Assembly: GCA_934654605.1 (NCBI GenBank) | Contig: CAKUGH010000010.1 | Coordinates: forward strand, 1-46,627 | Source of the DNA: an uncultured Collinsella sp. | Lineage (GTDB): Bacteria > Actinomycetota > Coriobacteriia > Coriobacteriales > Coriobacteriaceae | DNA: 46,627 nucleotides | Direction of reading: 5' to 3' | Shown here: in pieces, positions 26,694 to 35,600 of the stretch | How the letters are laid out: the number at the start of each line of letters is the position of its first letter | Position numbering within the stretch: position 1 is the stretch's first letter | Translations under genes and position numbers: made by a program | The notes under the pieces: model-generated | The model's input: only the letters and a program-made list of their open reading frames with translations | What the model was told of the DNA's origin: nothing | Database searches by the model: none

Positions 26694-28567
26694 GCGCGAT
26701 CACCCATCAATACGTTCTTGGCGTGGAGCGTGGGACAGATTCCGCAGCCGGTGCACGACGTGCGGGTGCAATCGGGCGTCGTGACGCCCTCGAGCGAACG
26801 GCGGTATTCGCGCTCGAGGAAGCCGCGCGAGCAGCCGGGGCTCACGTGCTCCCAAGGCAGGTGCCAGTCCAGCTCGTAGGGCAGGTGCACCAGCTCGTTG
26901 AGGTCGATGCCGTTTTTGGCAGCGGCCTCCTTCCAGTTGTCGAGCGAGAAGTGCTCCACCCAGGCGTCGAAGCGCGATCCCGCACGCCAGGCATCGATGA
27001 TGACCGGCGTCATATCGCGACCGGCACGGGAAAGCGCAGCCTCGATAAGCGAGGTCTCCGCATCGTGGTAGTGTACGCGAACGGCGCGGTTGCGCACGCT
27101 CGTGATGAGCAGCTTCTGGCGGCGCTTGACGTCGTCGTAATCGAGCTGCGGGCACCACTGGAAGGGTGTTGCCGCCTTGGGGATGAACACCGAAACCGAG
27201 ATGGACACCGAGATAGACCCGCGGCGCGCCTTGGGCACCACGGAGCGGCCGAGCTCCAGCACGTGATCGGCCAGGTTGGCGATAGCCACGATATCCTCGT
27301 CGCGCTCGCCGGGAAGGCCCATCATGAAGTAGAGCTTCATGCGGTTCCAGCCGGCCTCGAAGGCTGCCTTGGCCGCGCGATCCAAGTCCTCCTCGGTCAC
27401 GTTCTTGTTGATGATGTCGCGCATACGCTGGCTGCCCGCCTCGGGCGCGAACGTCAGGCCGCCCTTCTTTTCGCCGGCGACCGACTCGGCCATATCAACA
27501 CCAAACGAATCCAAGCGCTGCGACGGAATGGACACGCGAATGCCCGTGTCCTCCAGACGGCGGTTGAGCCGACCGAGCACGTCGCGGATACAGGAGTGGT
27601 CGGTCGTCGAAAGCGAGGTAAGCGACACCTCGTCATAGCCAGTCTTTTCCAAGCCCTGGATCACCGATGACACGATCTGGTCGGCCGAGCGCTCGCGTAC
27701 CGGACGATACGTCATGCCTGCCTGGCAAAAACGGCAGCCGCGGGCGCAGCCACGCAAGATCTCGATAGACAGGCGATCGTGGACCAGCTGCGCATACGGC
27801 ACGCACGACTGCGAGCGCGGATTGGTGGCGCCAAAGTCCTCGACGACGCGCTTGTAGACTACCGGCGGGACGTCCTTGCCCTCGCGCGGCACGGTGTAGC
27901 CATGCGGTGAGCAGGGCTCGTCGTGGCGCACCTCATACAGGGACGGCACATAGGTACCGGCGACCGTCGCGAGCTGCTCGACGATCTGGGCGCGCGAAAC
28001 ACCCTCGTCGCGCAAACGGCGATGCAGCTGGCAGATCTCGAGCAGCGATTCCTCGCCCTCGCCGATCAAAATGGCATCGAAGAAAGCCGCGTACGGCTCG
28101 GGGTTATACACCGAGGGACCACCGGCGACGATGATAGGATCGTCCTCGGTGCGGTCGGCCGCCAGCAGCGGAATGCCGGCGAGATCGAGCGCCTCGAGAA
28201 AATTCGTCACGGCCATCTCGTGCGGCACGTGCATGCCGACGATATCGAACGAGGCCACGGGCGCTGCACCCTCGAGCGACAGCAGCGGGATCCCCGCCTC
28301 GCGCATGGCATCGCCCATATCGGGCCACGGCACGTAGCCGCGCTCGCAGGAAATGCCCTCGGCCTGATTAAGGATGTTGTAGAGAATGGCGATGCCCTGG
28401 TTGGGCAGACCGACCTCATACACGTCCGGATAGATCATGCAGCAGCGATAGTCGGCATCGGCCTTTGAGAGCGTGCCCCACTCGTGGTCGATATAGCGAC
28501 TCGGCTTTTCGACCTTGGCGAGCAGCGGCTCGATCAGATGAAAACAGTCTTGGTATGGAACGCGCAA
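26690..28567 (-). CDS. B12-binding-type radical SAM protein (TIGR03960 family)
   Basis: Radical SAM enzyme of unknown substrate, in a family usually paired with a DUF2344 protein. An N-terminal cobalamin-binding-like region (about 40-200) precedes the cluster motif CARGCRFC (C274, C278, C281), followed by GLTFAPEAGSQRMR and YFMMGLPGE. A C-terminal CTGCGICPTL motif could bind another iron-sulfur cluster. TTG start at 28567 with TTAGGGG upstream; 625 aa. It follows the DUF697-like gene by 9 bases. Confidence 0.9.
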   Translation of the reverse strand: MRVPYQDCFHLIEPLLAKVEKPSRYIDHEWGTLSKADADYRCCMIYPDVYEVGLPNQGIAILYNILNQAEGISCERGYVPWPDMGDAMREAGIPLLSLEGAAPVASFDIVGMHVPHEMAVTNFLEALDLAGIPLLAADRTEDDPIIVAGGPSVYNPEPYAAFFDAILIGEGEESLLEICQLHRRLRDEGVSRAQIVEQLATVAGTYVPSLYEVRHDEPCSPHGYTVPREGKDVPPVVYKRVVEDFGATNPRSQSCVPYAQLVHDRLSIEILRGCARGCRFCQAGMTYRPVRERSADQIVSSVIQGLEKTGYDEVSLTSLSTTDHSCIRDVLGRLNRRLEDTGIRVSIPSQRLDSFGVDMAESVAGEKKGGLTFAPEAGSQRMRDIINKNVTEEDLDRAAKAAFEAGWNRMKLYFMMGLPGERDEDIVAIANLADHVLELGRSVVPKARRGSISVSISVSVFIPKAATPFQWCPQLDYDDVKRRQKLLITSVRNRAVRVHYHDAETSLIEAALSRAGRDMTPVIIDAWRAGSRFDAWVEHFSLDNWKEAAAKNGIDLNELVHLPYELDWHLPWEHVSPGCSRGFLEREYRRSLEGVTTPDCTRTSCTGCGICPTLHAKNVLMGDRA

Positions 28568-28576
28568 AAGAAACCC

Positions 28577-29506
28577 CTAAGCAGCGAGATCGGATACGTC
28601 CTGGTAGGACGCCATAGGACGTGTGGCACCGGCGACCGTGGTCACCAGGTCGCGAACGCGCGAGAATGTAGCGGCGACAACCTCATCGGCGCGGCTGTAG
28701 TCGACATCGCGCTCGTAGAGCGACACGAGTGCGCGGCCCATGCCATAGGTGCCGGCGGCTGCAGTCAGCGCCTTGACGACAAAGCCAATGTGCGGCGTCT
28801 GCTTCACCAGCACACGGGTGACCGCGCGAATCACCAGACCGCCGGCGAGTACGCCCGCGACCTCATAGCCGCGCTCGGGCTTAATGCCGCGCCCAAAGAC
28901 AGCCGCGAGCTCAAAGAGCATGCCCACCTGAGCCAGCGCCATCACGGGATAGTCGGCACCCGGCAAAAACACCAGGGCACCCGTCGCCATGTTGGTGAGC
29001 GCACACGAGGTAATGATGCGATTGGCGGCCGCGATGCGCATAAAAGCAAAGTTGGCGGCAAAGGCCGTCTCCTTGTCCGTGCGATCGAGAATCCAGCGGG
29101 CAAGCGTCTCGAGCAGATAGGTCTTATCGGTCGCCGCCACCACGCCGAGCACGGGCGTGGATTCCTCAATGAACGGCACCTCGACGGCGGACTCGGCAAG
29201 CACGCACACGGGCGCGCCGGCGATCACGAGTTCCTGTACAGCACTCTCCAGGCGGTCGGATCCACACGAGAGGACCAGCACCACGTCGGTATCGTTCTTG
29301 GGAACGATACGGTCCTCCCCCAGGCGATCGACACGCACAATGCCTGAAGTCGTCTGCGGCACAAAGGCATCGCGCACCGTCTCGACCAAAAAGCGAGACG
29401 CAGTCGAATCAAGGTAAACCGAGACACGCACCGGCGTATCGGAATCCTTCTTAACAGACGCGCCCATCTTAAAAGCGCTGGTCAACTTATCTACGGGAAT
29501 CTTCAT
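28577..29506 (-). CDS. DUF697-like membrane-associated protein
   Basis: Not assigned a function. Residues 1-145 look like a nucleotide-binding-type alpha/beta region without a P-loop. From about residue 160 the pattern ANRIITSCALTNMATGALVFLPGADYPVMALAQVGMLFEL resembles the DUF697 domain, which forms hydrophobic helices in YcjF-like proteins. Several hydrophobic segments between 160 and 270 could sit in or on the membrane. ATG at 29506 has GGAGGGG upstream; 309 aa. Set between rodA and the radical SAM pair, in one apparent transcription unit with the mre genes. Confidence 0.6.
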   Translation of the reverse strand: MKIPVDKLTSAFKMGASVKKDSDTPVRVSVYLDSTASRFLVETVRDAFVPQTTSGIVRVDRLGEDRIVPKNDTDVVLVLSCGSDRLESAVQELVIAGAPVCVLAESAVEVPFIEESTPVLGVVAATDKTYLLETLARWILDRTDKETAFAANFAFMRIAAANRIITSCALTNMATGALVFLPGADYPVMALAQVGMLFELAAVFGRGIKPERGYEVAGVLAGGLVIRAVTRVLVKQTPHIGFVVKALTAAAGTYGMGRALVSLYERDVDYSRADEVVAATFSRVRDLVTTVAGATRPMASYQDVSDLAA

Positions 29507-29524
29507 GGCAAACCCCTCCAGCGG

Positions 29525-30751
29525 TTACGCGGCGCCCGAACGATGCCGCCATATGGATTGTACGATACCCACCGTCAGCAACTGAATCATCATCGACGAC
29601 GAACCAAAACTAATGAACGGCAGCGGAATACCGGTAATCGGCATCATGCCGATGCACATGCCAATGTTCTCGAAGGTCTGGAACGCCCACATGCCGACGA
29701 TACCCACGCACGATAGGCGCAAGAACAGTGACTCGCACTTAAAGGCAACGCGGATCGTCGAGAAAATCAGCAGCACGTAGAGGCACAGGAGTAAAAAGGA
29801 GCCGCAGAAGCCGAAGGTCTCGGACAGGAAGGCGAAGACGAAGTCGGTGTGGAACTCGGGGAGAAAGCCGCCGGCCGACTGCGTCGCGTGGCCCAGGCCC
29901 TTACCAAAGAAGCCACCCGAGCCGACGGCAATGAGCGACTGCTGAAGGTTGTAGGCATCATCCGAATTGGCATTATCGGGGTCGATGAAGACCGTCAGAC
30001 GGTTCATCTGATACTGCTTGATGAGCACGTCGTGGCCAAGAAGCGAATCGAAGACCGAGTCGAGCGCCAAGATAAGCGCAATCAAACCAACCAGCAGGGC
30101 CAAGGTCGACAGCACCCATTCGCGGCGTGCACCGCTCATGCAGATGACGATAGCGCCCGACACCAGCACGACCAGGCCCGAGCCCAGGTCGCCCATGGCG
30201 ACGACGGCCAAAAACGGGATGGACAGCATGCCGCAGAGCTTGACGTAGTCGCGAACGGTATCGATGCGGCCGTTGTATTGCGAGCCAAGCGTGGCGATAA
30301 AGAAGATGGTAATGAGCTTGGCGAGCTCAACGGGCTGGAAGGTCAGGCCGATACCGGGGATCTTGATCCAGCCCGTCATGCCCAGACCGCCCGTATAGGA
30401 CAGGCCCGGAATCTTGGGCGAGAAGATCACAATAAGGTCAATGACGAGCAGCGCCGTCGAGAAGTTAGAGATGCCGCGCAGATCGGTACGCCAGACGAGC
30501 ACCGCAAGCACCGCGCCAATGCCAATGCCCAGCAGGTGGCGCGAGAATGAGGCGTCGGCCTTAAACTGTGACGCCGACCAAATAATGATGGCGCCATAGG
30601 CAACGAGCGCGACGGTAGCCAGCAGCACACCGATGTGTACCTTCTGGCGGAACGTGCCGCGCGAGGCCGAGAGCTGCCTGTTGACGCGGTCCAGGCTGCT
30701 GCGGGAGCCGGTCTTGGTTGAGCGGAACAGGTCCGCCGGCGAAAAGTCCAT
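29525..30751 (-). CDS. rodA: rod-shape SEDS glycosyltransferase RodA
   Basis: Polytopic peptidoglycan polymerase of the elongasome, partner of the class B PBP encoded just upstream. About ten hydrophobic segments are seen, with SEDS motifs FQPVELAK (138-145), GDLGSG with the likely catalytic Asp 188, LPEFHTDFVFAFLSE, and ITGIPLPFISFGSSS. 408 aa. An N-terminal cytoplasmic stretch of about 38 residues is Arg/Ser-rich. Confidence 0.95.
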   Translation of the reverse strand: MDFSPADLFRSTKTGSRSSLDRVNRQLSASRGTFRQKVHIGVLLATVALVAYGAIIIWSASQFKADASFSRHLLGIGIGAVLAVLVWRTDLRGISNFSTALLVIDLIVIFSPKIPGLSYTGGLGMTGWIKIPGIGLTFQPVELAKLITIFFIATLGSQYNGRIDTVRDYVKLCGMLSIPFLAVVAMGDLGSGLVVLVSGAIVICMSGARREWVLSTLALLVGLIALILALDSVFDSLLGHDVLIKQYQMNRLTVFIDPDNANSDDAYNLQQSLIAVGSGGFFGKGLGHATQSAGGFLPEFHTDFVFAFLSETFGFCGSFLLLCLYVLLIFSTIRVAFKCESLFLRLSCVGIVGMWAFQTFENIGMCIGMMPITGIPLPFISFGSSSMMIQLLTVGIVQSIWRHRSGAA

Positions 30752-30760
30752 CGCAACCTC

Positions 30761-32830
30761 CTATCGAACCGAAGAATCGCCCGTAGCCGATGAGGTATCG
30801 GGCTCGTCATAAATCGCACCGAGTACATCGCGCACGACATGCATCGCCGTGTCCGATCCGCCACCGCCCTGTTCCAAGATGGTGGCAATCACGTACTTGG
30901 GATCGTCAGCAGGGGCATAGGCGCAGAACCACGCGTATTCGTCCTCGCCGCTTTTCTCTCCCGTGCCCGACTTGCCGTATACCTGCGGCGTCAGGGTGCC
31001 AAAGTGTGCCGCCAGGGACGTCGATGCCGTATAAATCACGTCGTGCATGCCGTTGCGAACAAGAGCCAAATCCGAATCGCTGTTGATCTTGGCCTCCAGG
31101 CGCTTCTTCTTGCCCTTGCCGTTGTACTTATAGGCATCACCGTCGCCATCGCGCGACACGGCAGACAAAAACACGTGAGGCACGTACTGTTTGCCGCCGT
31201 TGGCAAGACCCATATAGGCGCACGCCATCTGCAGGGGCGTCACCAGGATGTCGCCCTGGCCGATGGCAATGTTGGTCATATCGCCGGCATTCCACTTGCG
31301 GTCCTCGGCAGAGGCGTCGGTGAAGTACGACTCTTTCCACTCGGCGTCGGGAATACGGCCCGCGCCCTCACTCGGCAGATCGATACCGCAGGTCTTGCCT
31401 AGGCCCCAGCGGCGAAAAACCTCCTGCAGGCCCTCGGAATGCTGCTCGTCATAAAAAAACGCCTTGCCCATGTCGTAGAAGACGGGGTCGCACGAATTGG
31501 CGATACCGGACTGCAGCGTCATGGTGCCGTGGCCGGAGTGCAGCCAGCAATACTTGCCCCACGACTTGCCCAAGCCCGTCCAATAGCCCGTGCAGTTGGT
31601 CGTCTGACCCGAGGTATAGGTTCCAAACTCAAGGCCCGCCAAGGCCGAGAGCGGCTTAATGGTCGAAGCCGACATGTACTGGCCGCTAATAGCGCGGTTG
31701 AGCAGCGGATGCGAACCCTCGTCGTCGTTGAGCTCGGTCCACACATCGTTGGAGACACCACCGATAAACACCGAAGGGTCGAACTTGGGCTCACTTGCCA
31801 TGCCCAGAATCTCGCCGTTGTTGGGGTCGAGGCACACCACGGCGCCGTTGCCGGCGTTGCTGTAGCCCGTGGTCTTGGCAAGTTCGATAGCGCTCGCCAG
31901 CGCCGTCTCGCAGGCTTGCTGAATCTTGAGGTCAAGCGTGAGCTTAATGTCGGAGCCGGCCTTGGCAGGCACGGCGCCGGCCTGTCCGGTCACGTTGCCC
32001 GAGGCATCGACCTTAACCGTCTGCTCGCCGCGAATACCCTGCAGCAAGTTCTCGTAGTAGCTCTCAACACCCGCCTGGCCCACGATATCGCCCGACTGGT
32101 ACGTAATTTGACCGGCGGCGCTATCGTTATCGCCCGAAGTCTTCTTGTTCTGCGCCTCGAGCTGCTCGGAGGTGATGGTGCCGGTGTAGCCCAAAATATG
32201 GCAGGCCGTCTCGCCATACGGGTACTGGCGCTCGGTGCGCTCGGCAATCTTCACGCCCGGGAACTCGCCGGCATGCTCCTTGATATAGGCAACCGTGGAG
32301 CGACGCACGTCCGTCGCGATGGTATGCAGGCTCTGAGCGCCCTCGGAATTGTCCTGGATATTGCGCAGCACCGCCACGTGGGGCATACCGAGCACGTTGG
32401 CAAGATGGCGCACCAGCACGGTATCATCGGCCAGGTCGCGATAGGCAACGACGGCAAGCGAGGGACGGTTTTGCACCAGTGCCACGCCATTGCGATCGAG
32501 GATGCGTCCGCGCACAGCCGGCGTGGTGACAGTACGGGTCTGGTTGCTCTTGGCCTGCTTATCGTAGTAGTCCGACGAGACCATCTGCATACCCCACAGC
32601 TTGACGGCGAGCGCGGCAAACATCGCGCCCACGCCGGCGGTGAGGATGGAGAAGCGACCCTTGAACGCGGTCGCGGCGGTATTGCCCTCGCCCTCGGTGG
32701 CGCGCGGGGCCGTTCCATGCTGCGTGTCGTAGGTAAAACGGGAATCGCCGCGGCGCATGATGACCAGCGCGACCACAATGGCCACGACCAGCACGATACC
32801 GGCGATGATAACCGTCATCTGGGAAGACAT
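30761..32830 (-). CDS. mrdA: penicillin-binding protein 2 (class B transpeptidase)
   Basis: Peptidoglycan DD-transpeptidase of the elongasome. Dimerisation domain, then transpeptidase motifs: SxxK as STIK (S389, K392), SxN-type motif as SCD (446-448), usual for MrdA-type enzymes, and KSGTG (K620). Two N-terminal hydrophobic segments (4-25 and 60-82) are seen rather than one; with the basic stretch after the first, this suggests an outside N-terminus, a cytoplasmic loop and an external catalytic domain. ATG has GGGGAGG upstream. 689 aa. Confidence 0.95.
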   Translation of the reverse strand: MSSQMTVIIAGIVLVVAIVVALVIMRRGDSRFTYDTQHGTAPRATEGEGNTAATAFKGRFSILTAGVGAMFAALAVKLWGMQMVSSDYYDKQAKSNQTRTVTTPAVRGRILDRNGVALVQNRPSLAVVAYRDLADDTVLVRHLANVLGMPHVAVLRNIQDNSEGAQSLHTIATDVRRSTVAYIKEHAGEFPGVKIAERTERQYPYGETACHILGYTGTITSEQLEAQNKKTSGDNDSAAGQITYQSGDIVGQAGVESYYENLLQGIRGEQTVKVDASGNVTGQAGAVPAKAGSDIKLTLDLKIQQACETALASAIELAKTTGYSNAGNGAVVCLDPNNGEILGMASEPKFDPSVFIGGVSNDVWTELNDDEGSHPLLNRAISGQYMSASTIKPLSALAGLEFGTYTSGQTTNCTGYWTGLGKSWGKYCWLHSGHGTMTLQSGIANSCDPVFYDMGKAFFYDEQHSEGLQEVFRRWGLGKTCGIDLPSEGAGRIPDAEWKESYFTDASAEDRKWNAGDMTNIAIGQGDILVTPLQMACAYMGLANGGKQYVPHVFLSAVSRDGDGDAYKYNGKGKKKRLEAKINSDSDLALVRNGMHDVIYTASTSLAAHFGTLTPQVYGKSGTGEKSGEDEYAWFCAYAPADDPKYVIATILEQGGGGSDTAMHVVRDVLGAIYDEPDTSSATGDSSVR

Positions 32831-32843
32831 CTACGGGCCTCCC

Positions 32844-33410
32844 CTATTTGAGTTTGCGGGTCTTGGGCTTAAAGCGCATACCCGTCTGACGACCACCGCG
32901 CGCGGAGAATCCGTAACCGGACTGCGGCACGACGCCGTACATCAAAAACGGAATAGCGACCAGACCCGTCAGGATAGAGGACGGCAGCGCGTGGCCAAAA
33001 ATGGCCACCACAAAGCTCGTCTCCAAACCCATAAACAGCAAGATAACGCTGTAGACCACGTTGATGGCAAGTGCGAAGGCGCCCACGGTAATACCGCGCG
33101 CGGTCGGCGAACCGCCCGTCTGACCGGCGGCGCTGTGCACCAGGGCAAAGCCGCCCACCGTCAGCAGCAGCGACATAACACCCACCGGCACGGCAGCGGA
33201 AAGGTCATAGAACAGGCCGCTGCAAAAACCGCAGACGACGGCTCGCGTGGGATCGCCCGAGAACACGCTCAGACACACCAGGATGATCATAAAGTTGACG
33301 CGACCGCCCGCAATGGAGATCTGCGGCGCCAGGCCCGCCTGCAGGAGCACGCAGACAATGGCGGCAATGACAAACGTGCGGGAGCTCGCCCCCTGCTCGT
33401 GTAGATCCAT
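32844..33410 (-). CDS. mreD: rod shape-determining protein MreD
   Basis: Small polytopic membrane protein of the elongasome. Five or so hydrophobic segments, with the family-like SIAGGRVNFMIILVCLSVFSG and GFCSGLFYDLSAAVPVG. Start chosen at ATG 33410, seven bases after GGGGG; an ATG at 33416 is too close to that site. About 188 aa. The Lys/Arg-rich C-terminus (MRFKPKTRKLK) is likely cytoplasmic. Confidence 0.92.
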   Translation of the reverse strand: MDLHEQGASSRTFVIAAIVCVLLQAGLAPQISIAGGRVNFMIILVCLSVFSGDPTRAVVCGFCSGLFYDLSAAVPVGVMSLLLTVGGFALVHSAAGQTGGSPTARGITVGAFALAINVVYSVILLFMGLETSFVVAIFGHALPSSILTGLVAIPFLMYGVVPQSGYGFSARGGRQTGMRFKPKTRKLK

Positions 33411-33421
33411 GGACATGCCCC

Positions 33422-34420
33422 CTATTCGCTCGAGCCGGAATCGGTTGTCTCGGACGCGTCGGAGCTCTCGTCCGAGTCCTCGTCCTTGGTCTTGGTCGCC
33501 GCATCGCGCGAGGTGCCCTGCGGCGTGCTGTTGGCAGAACTCACGTCCTCGTCCGAGGCCGACTGCTCGTCGGTCAGCGAGGTGATGACGAGCACTTCCT
33601 CGTTGTTCTCGGCCGTGGTCTGGGCGCGCACAACGATGGTGTAGTACACGTCGTTGGCCGACTTCTCCACCGAGGACACGGTACCGAGCGGCAGGCCCTT
33701 GGGGAACACACCGCCAATGCCCGAGGTGACGATGATGTCGCCCACCTTAACATCGGAGTCGACGCTCACGTACTCAAGGCGCAGGGTACCATCGGGCTGA
33801 CCCTGCAGCATGCCCTGGGCGCGTGTGTCCTGCACCATGGCCGACACGCCCGAGTTCTCGTCGCCAATCAGACGCACGGTAGAGGTCTTGGCCGATACCT
33901 CGATAATCTGGCCGATAACACCGGCGGAGCTCGTCACGGGCATGTTGATGGTAAGGCCGTCGGCGGAACCCTTGTCGATGGTGACGGTCGAAGTCCAGGC
34001 ATCACCCGACGCGCCGACGATACGAGCCGCGGTCGACTTGAGGTTGTAGGTCGACTGCAGACCGACCAGGCCCTCCAGGCGCTCGGCGGTCTTTTGGGCC
34101 TCAGAAAGCTCGGCGACCTTGGAGGTCAGCACCTCGTTTTGCTTCTTGAGCTCGTCGAGGGTGTCTTGCGAAGCCGTGAGGTTGGAGAACACGTTGCCGA
34201 TCGCGTTGAAGGGAGCCGCCACGGCCGAGCCCACAAAGCGCACCGGCGAGGTGATCGTCGTCACGCCCGAGCGCACGGCATGAATCGGCCCGGCGTCGCC
34301 CTCACGGATATAAAACGTGAGCAGCAACACCGAAATCAGGCTGAAAACAATCAACGGGCGCATACCCGTTGATTGTCGCTTGGTATTCAGATTTGTGGAG
34401 AAACCCGAAGATCGTGCCAA
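33422..34420 (-). CDS. mreC: rod shape-determining protein MreC
   Basis: Single-pass scaffold of the elongasome. Cytoplasmic N-terminus (TKRQSTGMRP), membrane segment (about 22-38), coiled coil (about 84-115) and the beta-barrel domains (ARIVGASGDAW, VTSSAGVIGQI, VTSGIGGVFPKGLPLG). The last 50 residues form an acidic Ser/Asp/Glu-rich tail. TTG start with AAGGTGG upstream; 332 aa. mreC lies between mreB and mreD as usual. Confidence 0.95.
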   Translation of the reverse strand: MARSSGFSTNLNTKRQSTGMRPLIVFSLISVLLLTFYIREGDAGPIHAVRSGVTTITSPVRFVGSAVAAPFNAIGNVFSNLTASQDTLDELKKQNEVLTSKVAELSEAQKTAERLEGLVGLQSTYNLKSTAARIVGASGDAWTSTVTIDKGSADGLTINMPVTSSAGVIGQIIEVSAKTSTVRLIGDENSGVSAMVQDTRAQGMLQGQPDGTLRLEYVSVDSDVKVGDIIVTSGIGGVFPKGLPLGTVSSVEKSANDVYYTIVVRAQTTAENNEEVLVITSLTDEQSASDEDVSSANSTPQGTSRDAATKTKDEDSDESSDASETTDSGSSE

Positions 34421-34441
34421 ATGGAATCCACCTTTTGGAAA

Positions 34442-35485
34442 TTAAGCATTGGTCTGGACGAAGCCACCGTCAAAGGCGTTGGCCTCGAGCACGCGGGCGC
34501 AGCCGTTTACGACGTTATCGAGCGCCGTGGGGCTGACGTTGACCGAAACGCCGGTCTCGTCGCGCAGACGCACGTCGAGGCCGCGCAACAGCGCACCGCC
34601 GCCGGTCAGCAGAATGCCGTAGTACATAAGGTCCGAGGCAAGATCGGGCGGGGTGGCGTCCAGGGCGTCCTTAACGGCCTTGGCCATCTCGTCGAGCGGC
34701 TTGTTAAGCGCGCGACGAATCTCCTCGCTCTCGATGCGCACGGTCTTGGGCAGGCCCGTGATCACGTCGCGGCCGTTGACCTCGACGTCGAGCTCGTCCT
34801 TAAGCGGCACGGCGGAGCCGACCTTGATCTTGATATCCTCGGCTGTGCGCTCGCCGATAGCCAGGTTGTAGGCATCGCGAACGTGGGTGAGGATGGCCTG
34901 GTCGAACTCGTCGCCGGCAATGCGGATGGACTGCGATACGACGATGCCGCCCATGGCGATAACGGCGACCTCGGTGGTGCCGCCGCCGATATCGATGACC
35001 ATGGAGCCCGTGGGCTCCTCGACGGGCAGGTCGGCGCCGATGGCAGCCGCCATGGGCTCCTCGATCAGGTAGGCCTGGCGAGCGCCGGCCTGAATCGTGG
35101 CCTCAAAGACGGCGCGCTTCTCGACCGACGTGACGCCGGAGGGAACGCAGACGACGACGCGCGGACGCGGGGTCCACGGGTAGCGCTTCTCGGAAGCCTT
35201 GTCGATAAAGTAGCGGAGCATGGCCTCGGTAACATCGAAGTCGGCGATGACGCCGTCCTTAAGGGGACGGACGGCCACGATGTTGCCGGGCGTACGGCCG
35301 AGCATGCGCTTGGCCTCGATGCCGACCGCCAGGATGCGCTCGTCGTTCTTGTCGATGGCGACGACGGAGGGCTCGCGGATGACGATGCCCTTGCCGCGCA
35401 CGGAGACAAGTGTATTGGCGGTGCCGAGGTCGATGGCAAGATCGCCCGCATAGCTACCGAAGAACATATCCATCAAAGAAAACAA
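34442..35485 (-). CDS. mreB: rod shape-determining protein MreB
   Basis: Bacterial actin that organises lateral wall synthesis. Phosphate and nucleotide loops DLGTANTLV, DIGGGTTEVAVI and LTGGGALLRGLD are seen; 347 aa. TTG start at 35485 with AGGAG five bases upstream; an ATG 12 bases further in is also possible. A TAATAT box at 35534-35539 (minus strand) might be its -10 element, without a good -35. Confidence 0.97.
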   Translation of the reverse strand: MFSLMDMFFGSYAGDLAIDLGTANTLVSVRGKGIVIREPSVVAIDKNDERILAVGIEAKRMLGRTPGNIVAVRPLKDGVIADFDVTEAMLRYFIDKASEKRYPWTPRPRVVVCVPSGVTSVEKRAVFEATIQAGARQAYLIEEPMAAAIGADLPVEEPTGSMVIDIGGGTTEVAVIAMGGIVVSQSIRIAGDEFDQAILTHVRDAYNLAIGERTAEDIKIKVGSAVPLKDELDVEVNGRDVITGLPKTVRIESEEIRRALNKPLDEMAKAVKDALDATPPDLASDLMYYGILLTGGGALLRGLDVRLRDETGVSVNVSPTALDNVVNGCARVLEANAFDGGFVQTNA

Positions 35486-35545
35486 CGCAACTCCTGATGT
35501 GTTGGATGATTGCTGGAAAACTACTAGCCCATCATATTAGCGCAA

Positions 35546-35578
35546 GCCCGGCGCCTCACTTGCGGTGAAGCGCCGGGC
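35546..35578 (-). terminator. hairpin between the TPR gene and mreB
   Basis: Perfect 9-bp GCCCGGCGC/GCGCCGGGC stem extended inward by GTGA/TCAC-type pairing. It lies 22 bases after the TPR gene stop. It is followed by TTGCGCTAATATG rather than a T run, so it may be a partial terminator. Confidence 0.45.
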
Positions 35579-35600
35579 AGAGCCAAATCCCATAAGGTCA

